In this document: piece by piece, positions 7,893-16,200 of the stretch
Layout: each line of letters starts with the position of its first letter
Position numbering within the stretch: the first letter of the stretch is position 1
Virus record (IMG/VR): IMGVR_UViG_3300033145_002295
Location: 1-31,699 of that record
Strand: one strand, 5' to 3'
Length of the DNA stretch: 31,699 nt
Source: a virus
Notes under the pieces: generated by a model
Told to the model about the DNA's origin: nothing
The model's database searches: none
The model's input: the letters and a program-made list of their open reading frames with translations, nothing else
Made by a program: the position numbers and the translations under genes

Positions 7893-8837
7893 TTAAGGCG
7901 ATAATGAAGAAGAACTGCTACTACTTGATTCAGATGAAGAACTCATAGAAGATGAACTTGACGAAGAACTTGCTGTAGTAAAAATTAAACTTCCTGCTAA
8001 ATTTTCTTGACCACGAAAAATTCCTTCTAAAAAACAAGAAACTAAAACATTTGTTCCAGATGCGACAGAAATTTTTGTATTAAAATATCCAGTATCTTTA
8101 TCTGAGTTTGTTCTTCCATAAATAGTTGTTCCATCTAAAGATGAAATGATTATAATGCATTGCTTTCTTACAATATGTCCTCTCCAATCTTTAACATATC
8201 CCCATATCATACTTGAAGCCGTAATTTCTACATCTAATTGAATTTCGTTTCTTAGAGGATTCCATAATTCAGAATCTAAAATAGTGCTTATTCTATGAGC
8301 TTTATGGGTTTCTGTATCTAGGTAGATATCAATTTCGTGATGCTGAGCTGAACTAGAACTTGAAGAAGACCTAGAACTCGATGAAGAAGATTTCGATGAC
8401 GAAGATTTCGATGACGAAGAACTAGACCTAGAACTCGATGACGAAGATTTCGATAACGAAGAACTAGAAGAACTAGATTGAGATTCATAGAATTCTATAT
8501 CAGTTACATTCCCGTCATTTTTGAGATACACATAAACCCAATATATATCATTAGCCCCAAACGAAAGATCCACTTCTTCTAACGAAACATAAGTATAATC
8601 GCTACCAATGGTTGCCTCTTCAGTATCAAGTATTACCAGATTAGCAGTCCCAAATCCAACCCCATCTCCAGAATGAGTAACTCTTATTTTAGTTGGTCTA
8701 TACCCATCATCCCAGGATCCAATAGGAGGATATAAATCTAATACTTCAACAGAAGTTTCCCAATGATCTGTGACCCAAGATCCAGTTTGAACAGTCCATT
8801 CAGTATTATCAAAATGTGAAACCCATGCCCATCCCAT
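7893..8837 (-). CDS. Tail surface protein with two poly-serine linkers
   Basis: 314 residues; ATG follows the upstream TAA directly, with AAGGGGAT as ribosome site. Residues 1-117 are an aromatic beta domain (WAWVSHFDNTEWTVQTGSWV ... DIYWVYVYLKN) resembling jelly-roll domains. Residues about 118-163 are almost pure serine with scattered K and R. Residues about 170-285 hold a second beta domain with GYVKDWRGHIVRKQCIIII, shared with the 6398-7330 protein. The last 25 residues are again poly-serine, with single M, E and L, ending LSP. Poly-serine runs act as flexible, often modified linkers in surface proteins. The C-terminal run has nothing after it, so it is a free tail. Confidence 0.75.
   Translation of the reverse strand: MGWAWVSHFDNTEWTVQTGSWVTDHWETSVEVLDLYPPIGSWDDGYRPTKIRVTHSGDGVGFGTANLVILDTEEATIGSDYTYVSLEEVDLSFGANDIYWVYVYLKNDGNVTDIEFYESQSSSSSSSLSKSSSSSSRSSSSSSKSSSSKSSSSSSRSSSSSSSAQHHEIDIYLDTETHKAHRISTILDSELWNPLRNEIQLDVEITASSMIWGYVKDWRGHIVRKQCIIIISSLDGTTIYGRTNSDKDTGYFNTKISVASGTNVLVSCFLEGIFRGQENLAGSLIFTTASSSSSSSSMSSSSESSSSSSSSLSP
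8340..8483. repeat. Serine-coding minisatellite
   Basis: A 15-base unit, gatttcgatgacgaa on the plus strand, is present at 8389-8403 and again at 8404-8418, with a one-base variant at 8446-8460. Flanking blocks such as ctagaactcgatgacgaa and gaactagacctagaa repeat around them. It encodes the central poly-serine linker of the 7893-8837 gene and would be prone to length change by slippage. Confidence 0.85.
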
Positions 8838-9233
8838 TTAAGATATCCCCTTTTTCCAACCAGAAGTGGGATTCCTCCCCATTCCTTCCTTCCCAAAAGG
8901 AAATTGCCTCACAGTCATATCTCCAATTCTATGTTTTCCTTTATCTCTAGAAAGAAGAGTAACCCTATATGAAGTAACTAAATTCTTTTTACACCCCATA
9001 GTAAATAAATGAATTATCGTTAACTTCTTTTCTCCAACTAAAGGCTTAATTGCTCCTATGAAGAAATTATATTTTTCATAATTTGAAAGGACTATTCTAT
9101 CATCATATGGTAAAATTAACTCAAAAGATTTTATCCCTAAGTCTGGACATTTAGTCCATTTTGGAAATTGAATACTTCCTCCTAAAAACTCTTCTCCATT
9201 CTGAAAGCTAACTCTATAAATCTGTTCTTCCAT
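8838..9233 (-). CDS. Hypothetical tail protein
   Basis: 131 residues with AAGGAG before ATG. I do not recognise the family. Two beta-like stretches (SFELILPYDDRIVL, LTIIHLFTMG) are followed by a basic, glycine-containing tail (KGKHRIGD, GKEGMGRNPTSGWKKG). It has two cysteines and no signal or membrane segment. Its stop is directly followed by the start of the poly-serine protein, so the two are co-translated. Position points to a small tail or tail-tip component. Confidence 0.6.
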   Translation of the reverse strand: MEEQIYRVSFQNGEEFLGGSIQFPKWTKCPDLGIKSFELILPYDDRIVLSNYEKYNFFIGAIKPLVGEKKLTIIHLFTMGCKKNLVTSYRVTLLSRDKGKHRIGDMTVRQFPFGKEGMGRNPTSGWKKGIS

Positions 9234-9254
9234 GTTATTCTCCTTTTTAATAGA

Positions 9255-9893
9255 TTAGGCGAAAGTCATGTATATTGCCAACACAGGGTTAGAAGCAAAG
9301 GGTCCAGCAGAACTAGGAACTAGTAATCTCATGTTCCAATATACCATTTGTGGAGCAATAATGGCTCCCGTACTCAGAGCAATAGAATTAGAATCACCGT
9401 CTCCTGCAAGAGGTGTACCCGCCCACCCTACTCCGGGAGCTCCATCTGTAGTCTTAACTGCCCTCAGCATAGAGTTTGCAGGAACACCTGCACCTAAAAC
9501 TTCTAGATTATAAGAATCATGAGAAGTAGAGTCCCAAGCTTGGAGAATTGGAGTTGATGCAGTCGTTCCATCTATATATGCCCCAAATGCGTACCGATAA
9601 TTTCCACCTCCTCCTTGATCTGCATCAGATCCTGCTAACCAAACTCTATCCCATTTAGATTCACTATAATCATTAATGAATTGCTTAGGAACTTCTTGGT
9701 TTCCGGATTCAGGAATTATAAAAACATCCTTTGAAGAATTAGAATCTTGATCATTTGTTCCTGATCCAAGAAATCCAATCTTATCATTGATTGGATCAAA
9801 TAATTCCCAATCAGCATCTCCTGATGCTCCTCCTGTATTAACTGTATCGTTTTGACTACTATTCCATAAAACGGTTAGGTTCGGGGCAGACAT
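9255..9893 (-). CDS. Glycine/asparagine-rich tail structural protein
   Basis: 212 residues with AGAAGGAGA before ATG. The composition (G, S, N, D, A rich, few charges, no cysteine) and alternating pattern suggest a beta-rich virion protein. Visible segments are WDRVWLAGSDADQGGGGNYR, YAFGAYIDGTTAS, and a C-terminal strand MVYWNMRLLVPSS ... NPVLAIYMTFA. No family recognised. It is the first gene after the homing endonuclease and was probably adjacent to the 10718-11701 gene or its small follower before insertion. Confidence 0.65.
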   Translation of the reverse strand: MSAPNLTVLWNSSQNDTVNTGGASGDADWELFDPINDKIGFLGSGTNDQDSNSSKDVFIIPESGNQEVPKQFINDYSESKWDRVWLAGSDADQGGGGNYRYAFGAYIDGTTASTPILQAWDSTSHDSYNLEVLGAGVPANSMLRAVKTTDGAPGVGWAGTPLAGDGDSNSIALSTGAIIAPQMVYWNMRLLVPSSAGPFASNPVLAIYMTFA

Positions 9894-9917
9894 TTTATTT
9901 CTCCTTCTTTTTTCTGG

Positions 9918-10589
9918 TTAAATATGCGTCCAAGAATATCTATAAACAACTCTACTCACTGTGCTTTTAGAAACATTAAAAATTTTTATTAGATCTATCC
10001 TTTTCTTTCCTTTTAAAAAAAGTTTTCTCATTTTTAAAACATCTTTTTCGGTTAATTTAGAAGAGTTATTCCCTTCCCCTTTTCTTTTTTCAGAAAAATG
10101 TTTTCTATATTCAGGATTTTTCCAAAGTTCCCTAAATTGCTTTTTTGCTTTCTTGCTCATTTCTTTTCTATACTTTTCGCTTTTCCAATTTTTTAAATTC
10201 ATTTCTCTCATTCTTTTTCTAATCAAAGGAGAATTCTTTCCTCCCTTTCCATCTGATTTATTTAATAAAGGACCCTTTTTGAGGTCTTGTCTTCCGATTC
10301 CTATGATTAACTTTTCTTCCAAAGAAAAAGCCTGTTCTTTTATTAAATTTTTTCTAAGAACTTTAACTTTTATAAAATTTCCTTGTTTTCTCATTTTAAG
10401 AATTCTTTGCCCCGTTTTTCCATCCCTTTTTCTAGCTTTTTTATACCATAAATATCTTTTTCCTTTTCCTGTTCCTATGTAAAAAGGTTCAAATTCAGGA
10501 TGATAAATTCCTTCTTTAATTTTATAATTATATTTTCCAGATCTCCTAGAATCCAAATAAGCATAAACATGATATTTTTTCTCTTCCAT
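9918..10589 (-). CDS. GIY-YIG homing endonuclease
   Basis: 223 residues with AGGAGA before ATG. Residues 7-11 (HVYAY) and 36-45 (FYIGTGKGKR) are the GIY and YIG elements. Glutamates 91-92 (LEEKLI) fit the catalytic acid; IGRQDLKKGPLLN (98-110) and DGKGG (113-117) complete the phage-type nuclease domain. Two W-x-x-x-x-Y-R units (NWKSEKYR about 134-141, LWKNPEYR about 155-162) resemble NUMOD DNA-contact repeats. The C-terminus (178-214: SKLTEKDVLKMRKLF ... IKIFNVSKSTVSRVV) is a helix-turn-helix. Such enzymes cut allelic genomes lacking the gene and spread by repair. It is strongly lysine-rich, unlike the structural genes beside it. It interrupts the tail operon as a free-standing gene, not inside a recognisable intron. 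Confidence 0.93.
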   Translation of the reverse strand: MEEKKYHVYAYLDSRRSGKYNYKIKEGIYHPEFEPFYIGTGKGKRYLWYKKARKRDGKTGQRILKMRKQGNFIKVKVLRKNLIKEQAFSLEEKLIIGIGRQDLKKGPLLNKSDGKGGKNSPLIRKRMREMNLKNWKSEKYRKEMSKKAKKQFRELWKNPEYRKHFSEKRKGEGNNSSKLTEKDVLKMRKLFLKGKKRIDLIKIFNVSKSTVSRVVYRYSWTHI

Positions 10590-10717
10590 GATGATCTCCT
10601 CTGTAGATCCCCCTGAAATGCAGATTGTGGCAGGAGAGACAGAGGTTCTCTCTTTTCGGGTCTAGATTCCCTAGCCACAAAAACTTTTAAACTCAAATCT
10701 TTAATAATTACAGTCAC
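10475..10717 (-). pseudogene. Short gene or 5' gene remnant displaced by the homing endonuclease
   Basis: A GTG one base after the TAA of the upstream gene opens an 80-codon frame. Its first 37 codons read as a plausible protein (MTVIIKDLSLKVFVARESRP, then a segment ending LLPQSAFQGD), with coding-like base use. The remaining codons run through the start and N-terminal coding of the endonuclease in another frame and look non-coding. The simplest reading is a small tail gene whose 3' part was replaced when the endonuclease entered; no matching 3' remnant is visible in the 24 bases after the endonuclease. It could also be a genuine short overlapping gene. Confidence 0.4.
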
Positions 10718-11701
10718 TTATGAACCTTCTGCATAAAATTTCGTCTTCATGACATTATTTGCTTTAGAACCTGTTAAAACAGGAACAATTTCTTTAATCC
10801 ATACACTTTTAGATGAATGGTGAGTGGAAAAAGTAATAGTTTCTCCAAGAACCCATACGCCCGAAAACCCTGCTGCTCTTAAGATAAAGTAATAATCTCC
10901 AGTTCCAACATTTGTATTAATGGGAGAAAAATCTCCCCCTGTAGTTCCTGATCCAATTGCTCCAGAATTTGTTCCAGAAACAGAAAACGCTACAGCACTT
11001 GAAAAAGTTAGAGTCCAAGTATCTTCTACAGTTCCAACATTATTTGTTTCTATTGGATAATTAGCTTCATCATAAGTTCCCAATACAGATGTTTCTGTCC
11101 ATGAATCAGAAGAAGCAACTAAACTCCCTTGATCAATAACTCCCATGACTAAAGAATTCTGACTAGCAGGATAAGTTCCTCTAACTGGAGTTGTAACTAC
11201 TATCGTTACCGTATTTCCTACCCAAGAAATTCCTCCTGGATTTTCAATTGTTAAAAATTCTTCTCCACCACTATTGTCTGTAATTCTGATAAGAGATCCA
11301 TTGTAAACTCCATCACTTGTATCAAACAAAGCTTCAAAAGTGGTAGAATCAGCAGACAATGGAGCAGTCAAATATCCTGTTCCAAGCCAATTTGAATACC
11401 CTTCAGCATCTGACTGAACATCAGAATTAGTTCCTTCTTTTATTCGAAAATAATCTCCACCTGTTGATCTAGAAGAAATCCAAAATCGACTGTTCGCTGC
11501 TGTTTCTCCTGCCGAATTTTTATTTCTCATAAAGAATTTCCTATACTTAGTCGCCCCTGCTGTACGTTCAGCCTGAGTAATATTATTGAACATATTATTG
11601 AGGACATTCGAAGTGACTTGATTATAAGACATCCTTCCGCCATTATTTGCATTTGAACCAACAACAATCGACTTAATAAGGATTAGATCTGTATTGTCCA
11701 T
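10718..11701 (-). CDS. Tail structural protein with Ig-like domain
   Basis: 327 residues with a strong GAGGAGGGAG site. The N-terminal part (GSNANNGGRMS, NVLNNMFNNITQAERTAGAT, YRKFFMRNKNSAGE) is the type of sequence found in a conserved tail protein of Mu-like and related phages whose exact role I cannot name. The middle contains LIRITDNSGGEEF and a long beta region. Residues about 225-300 are an Ig-like domain (WTLTFSSAVAFSVSG ... DYYFILRAAGFSGVWVLGET) of the kind also inserted in the connector and possibly in the tail tube protein. The C-terminus SVWIKEIVPVLTGSKANN returns to the first domain. Probably on the tail tip or tail surface. Confidence 0.7.
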   Translation of the reverse strand: MDNTDLILIKSIVVGSNANNGGRMSYNQVTSNVLNNMFNNITQAERTAGATKYRKFFMRNKNSAGETAANSRFWISSRSTGGDYFRIKEGTNSDVQSDAEGYSNWLGTGYLTAPLSADSTTFEALFDTSDGVYNGSLIRITDNSGGEEFLTIENPGGISWVGNTVTIVVTTPVRGTYPASQNSLVMGVIDQGSLVASSDSWTETSVLGTYDEANYPIETNNVGTVEDTWTLTFSSAVAFSVSGTNSGAIGSGTTGGDFSPINTNVGTGDYYFILRAAGFSGVWVLGETITFSTHHSSKSVWIKEIVPVLTGSKANNVMKTKFYAEGS

Positions 11702-11716
11702 CTTTTCTCCCTCCTC

Positions 11717-13210
11717 TTAAATTTCTTCTCCAGAAATTGTATAACTTACAACATTATTTTCGAATACCGGAACAAATTCAAGAATTAAAATTTTATAGGT
11801 TGGTATATAAGAATATATTGTTTCGCTGTCAATTGTTTCTGAGCCTAAGTCTTCATAAACAACTCTTGTTTGTTGGTTCTTCTCCGAAATCGGAATAAAA
11901 TCTATAAAGTCTACAATTTTATTAAGGGCGCATCTCTTCCTAATATCATCAAATTGAGTTTGAGTAATTCCCTTAATATTTATCATAAGCTTTCTTCCAT
12001 TGACGTCAATATCATTTATTCCTCCGCCAATAGTTCTTTTATATTCTCCATATTTTTTGAAACTATGAGAATACTGCTCATAAACATAATAAGGAACACT
12101 ATCGTAAATCAACCTTGTAGTTCTAAGGATGTGCTGAAGTGTTCCATATCTAGTCTTATTAAAAGCAAAGACAAAAGCTTTATCAAAAAACTTAGAATTA
12201 CAAATTGTAATACTCAGATTTCTCTCTTCATCATTTATATAATCATTATAAAACTCTAGAGTAGATTCAGTTGCTGAAAATTGACCATAAGTTGAAAATT
12301 GATTTAAAATAAGCCCTTCATGAGTATTATTTAAAAATTTTGCAGAACCAGGAGTCAGGGTGTTACTTATTTCAAAATAGAACTTTGCGATATCTATCCA
12401 ATTATTCATACTATAACAATTGATTTGATCCGTATTAACCTCTTGTTCATTATCAGCAACCAAAGAAGGACTCGCCATTTCTATAACCCGAGCATCTCTT
12501 CCTCTTAAGTTAAAAGAAGCTTCTATTCCTTCTGATGGTCTTGCATTAAACACAAAATCTGAAAGCTGAATTCCATTAAAACAAAAATAATCTCCATCTC
12601 TATAAATTAAACAAGTTAAACTTGTCGGCAAAACATAAGAAAAACCATTTCTATAACGAGAAATTATATCTAAAGTATTACCTCCTGAAATAACTACCCC
12701 ATACACAAGGGCGTTTTTTGTATGTAAGACCGCTGTAGTGCCTTCTGAGTGCCTGTCTGAACTTATTACACTGCCATTATTAATTGTATTTACATTAATG
12801 TATTCGTTATCTATAATAATCCCATCAATATTATCAAATTCTCCAGTCTTATATTCTGTGATTGTAAAAGTCGTCTGGGAAGAATCAATATTTTCTGATA
12901 ACATTCCTGTAATTATATTCCATTTTTCTACAGACCGAGCAAAAGCAAAATCAGTTAGTCGAATCTTTTGACCCATAATAGTTTTAAATAATATATTCCA
13001 AGCTTCATTTCCATAAGTAAAAGCAAATTTCGTTCTTCCATTAATAGTCTTTATCCCATTAACCCTTGATTGTCTAGTGGGAAAATTGAATTCTCTAATT
13101 TTTTGGTAATTAATGTTATCAATTATGTTTTCTTCCAATAAATCAATAACATAATCTTGAGAAGTAGAATCTTCTCCATATGAAGGTTCTTCTGAGAATG
13201 TAAGATACAT
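11717..13210 (-). CDS. Tube-like distal tail protein
   Basis: 497 residues; its ATG overlaps the tape-measure stop (TAATG), the classic position of a distal tail protein. The N-terminal part resembles a tail-tube fold: YQKIREFNFPTRQSR, KFAFTYGNEAWNILF. Residues about 100-170 are an inserted beta domain of a phage type: IDGIIIDNEYINV ... SDRHSEGTTAVLHTKNA, matching the 'IGxExixV ... RGxxGTxaaxHxxGaxV' pattern. The tube fold then returns (YVLPTSLTCLIYRDGDYFCF, EGIEASFNLRGRDARVIE). The second half (about 260-480) repeats the style with its own strands (KLMINIKGITQTQFDDI, KILILEFVPVFE). It probably forms the ring joining tube to hub. Confidence 0.7.
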   Translation of the reverse strand: MYLTFSEEPSYGEDSTSQDYVIDLLEENIIDNINYQKIREFNFPTRQSRVNGIKTINGRTKFAFTYGNEAWNILFKTIMGQKIRLTDFAFARSVEKWNIITGMLSENIDSSQTTFTITEYKTGEFDNIDGIIIDNEYINVNTINNGSVISSDRHSEGTTAVLHTKNALVYGVVISGGNTLDIISRYRNGFSYVLPTSLTCLIYRDGDYFCFNGIQLSDFVFNARPSEGIEASFNLRGRDARVIEMASPSLVADNEQEVNTDQINCYSMNNWIDIAKFYFEISNTLTPGSAKFLNNTHEGLILNQFSTYGQFSATESTLEFYNDYINDEERNLSITICNSKFFDKAFVFAFNKTRYGTLQHILRTTRLIYDSVPYYVYEQYSHSFKKYGEYKRTIGGGINDIDVNGRKLMINIKGITQTQFDDIRKRCALNKIVDFIDFIPISEKNQQTRVVYEDLGSETIDSETIYSYIPTYKILILEFVPVFENNVVSYTISGEEI

Positions 13211-16200
13211 TAATGAAGCCTCACTAACTTCTGTTCTTCTAGATCTTTCTTAAGTTCCTGAAGGACAGAAATCTCTCCTTGAATAGGATAAACTTTAGAT
13301 ACTCCTTCTTTTTCAACTCTAATTGTAAAACTTCCAACTTGTGGGATTTCTTTTTCAGAGATCATCTCTTCATTTACTTCACCACCTTCGGCAAAAGATT
13401 GAGCTCCTTGCTGCATAGATCTTTCGTATGCTGCCATCCCTTTTTGCGAAAGAACATAAGATCCTCTAGGTAAATAAGTTGGAATGTTATCTACTCCACC
13501 GGGACCAGTGAATGTAGAAATTGCTCTGGGAATAGCTCCAGTTGTGCTTCCTCCGTTGAGAGAATTTAAAATATTAAGGTTTCCCAAAACTTGATTAGGA
13601 GGAATATATCCTTCTCCTGCTGAAACTCTTGCAGAAATTAATCCCCCTGTTGCTTTAAAAACAGGAGATGGTCCTTTATAATTTGCAGATTCAGTTCCTA
13701 AAGAAGATGTATATTTTGAAGGATCATCTCCGGAAAGCTTTTCAAATCTCCATTTAATTACATATGTTGGATCATTAAAAATTGGATCTAAAAAATTATC
13801 TTCTATATATTTTCTAGCTTCTTCAGTTTTTACATTAACAAGAATACCATCTTTAGCTTTCTGAACAATAGCGTCATAAGCATTTTCGATTTTTTTAAGA
13901 CTTTCTAGGGCATTTTCTCTATTTTCTTTTTCTTTTTCAATTCTATCATCAATTGCTTGCTTAAGAGATTCATTTGCCGCTTTTTCTTTATCAAGTGCCC
14001 CTTTTACATCTTCTCGTAATCTAAGAAATTTTTCTTCAAGTATTAAAGCTGCTTCTTCCTTTTGAATTCTAGCTTCGAAAGCAGTAAGAATTCCAGCACT
14101 CTTCTCAAGTTTTATTCGTTCTAACTCTTTATCGTAAATTTCCTTAAGGATACCCTTTTCTGTACCAAGATTTTTAGTGATATCTTGTCTAATTTTATAG
14201 TTATCTTCTAGCCCTTTAAGAGTTTTATCATATGAATTTATTAGTTTCTCTTGTTCATTAATCTCTCTTCTAGTATTTCCAACTTCTTCACTTTTTATCC
14301 TTTGGATTTCTTGAATTTTATAAATAAGGTTTCCATATTCATACTGAAGATCTCTTTTATTTCGATACTCTTCTCTTGCTGCACTAGATGCTCTTTTTTC
14401 AACATCTTCAACAGCCTTTTGAACAACTACATAATTTTCCTGAGCAACTTTATATTCATCAGTTCCTCGTTTTGCTTTTCTTTTTTCTGCATCTGCTCTG
14501 GAAAGAGCCATTCTCAAATCTTCTTCAGTTCGAATAGCATCTTCTGTACGATCTCTCATTTCTTCAAGAGATCTGATTCCAGATCCAACTTCTTCTCTAG
14601 CTCTTTTCCTCGCCCTTTCTTCTCTTCCTTCTAAAATAGAAATCTTCTCATTTTGAGCTTTTATATCTTCTCTTACTTTTAAATATTCTTCTGATCCTCT
14701 TTTTGCTAATTTCATTTCACTTTTAAGTTTATACAGACTAGCTTGTGCTCCAAGAACACTTTTGTTTGCGCTGTCTATTTTTTTGCCATACTTCTCTGTT
14801 TCAGAAATAAATTCACTAAGAGTAGATAGAGTAGAACTAATTGATATTTCTAAAGCTCCATAATGAGATTTTTGAGCTCTAACCATAGAAAAATCAATTC
14901 CGATCATATCTTGTTGAAGTTCTTCTTGTCTCTTTTCCAGATTTACTATTGAATCCGAAAAGGCTTTCACTTTCTTAATCCCCTCCGAACCTAGCCTGTT
15001 TACATCTTTCCAAAGTTTAGAAAATCCTTTCCTGTCATCAATAGCCAAATTTTCTATTAAGTAAGTTAATTTTTCAATTTCTGCATTAAATGATAAAAGA
15101 TTAGATTCTGTAGAAAGTTTTTTAAATCCTTCAGCCACTTTGTAGCTTGCCGATTTTCCAGTTTCTCCAAGATCTTCAAAAACTTCTCTAGTTATTTTTA
15201 TTAAACTTTTAATTTCGTGCATTTTATTTATTTCTTTATAAAAGCCTTCTGAAAATTCTCGAGCTTTTTTTATTGCATTAGATAAATCTTTTTCAGCAGT
15301 AGTCTGTTCAACTGTTACTCCTGTAAGTTTGCTTCTTTGGACAAATTTTTGTTTAAGAGCTTCAATTTCTTTTTTATGTTCAATTAATCTTTTCTCTGCT
15401 ATCTTTAATTCTTTTTCTGTAGATAATATTAATAAATCTGTAAATTCTCTACCTTCTTTATTTGTTTTTTCTCTAATTCTTTCTAGAGCTTCTATCTCAT
15501 CTCTATAAAGTCCAACTTTATATGATAACTTTGCAAACTTATCCCCCACTTTTTCTAAATTTCTTTCTATTTCTCTCGTACCTCCTCGGAGAATACTGAT
15601 GAGATCAGCCGTTTGTTCATATAATTCTGCCATCCAAGAATCAGAAATGTCTCTCCTGATTAATTCTAAACCCTTTTCAATAGTTGTAAGGTTTTCTTTC
15701 CCCCATTTATTAATCTGTTCGAGAGTTTTTTCAACAATTCTTAATTCTTTAGATAATTCTCTTTCTTTTTGAATTTCTGCCAATTCCTTTTGAGATTCAA
15801 TCAATTCACTTGTTGCTTCTCTAACAGCCTTTATTTGATCCTCTTCACTTTTATATTCTTTGTTCAAAAGACCAGTTTCAATCATAAGTTTCCTAACAGT
15901 TGCTTGATTTTTCTTTGTTATCTCAGTTTCGTTTTCAAGAGATTTACTTAAAAGCTGAAGAGTATTAATATATCCTAACGTAGAACCCGTTGCTGCCTTC
16001 AATTCAGCATGTTGTTTTTTTAATCTATCTAAAGCTCCATCGAAAAATTTAATAATTTCAATAGCAACTAAAATTCCCAAAATAACGACAGCAGCTTTCA
16101 TTACAGCATTGAGACTGATCCATGCTGCCTTTACTCCATTAATTGCTCCGATTTGTTTCTTGGCAACATAATCATATTTTCCAGTTACTTGATTTAATTC

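Noticed and set aside
8340-8483. CRISPR-like array from the 15-base repeats
   Set aside because: The units are tandem with no spacers and encode the serine linker in frame.
9961-10482. Plus-strand 173-codon frame opposite the homing endonuclease
   Set aside because: It is a phenylalanine/leucine/serine-rich mirror of the lysine-rich endonuclease gene, without a ribosome site or motif.
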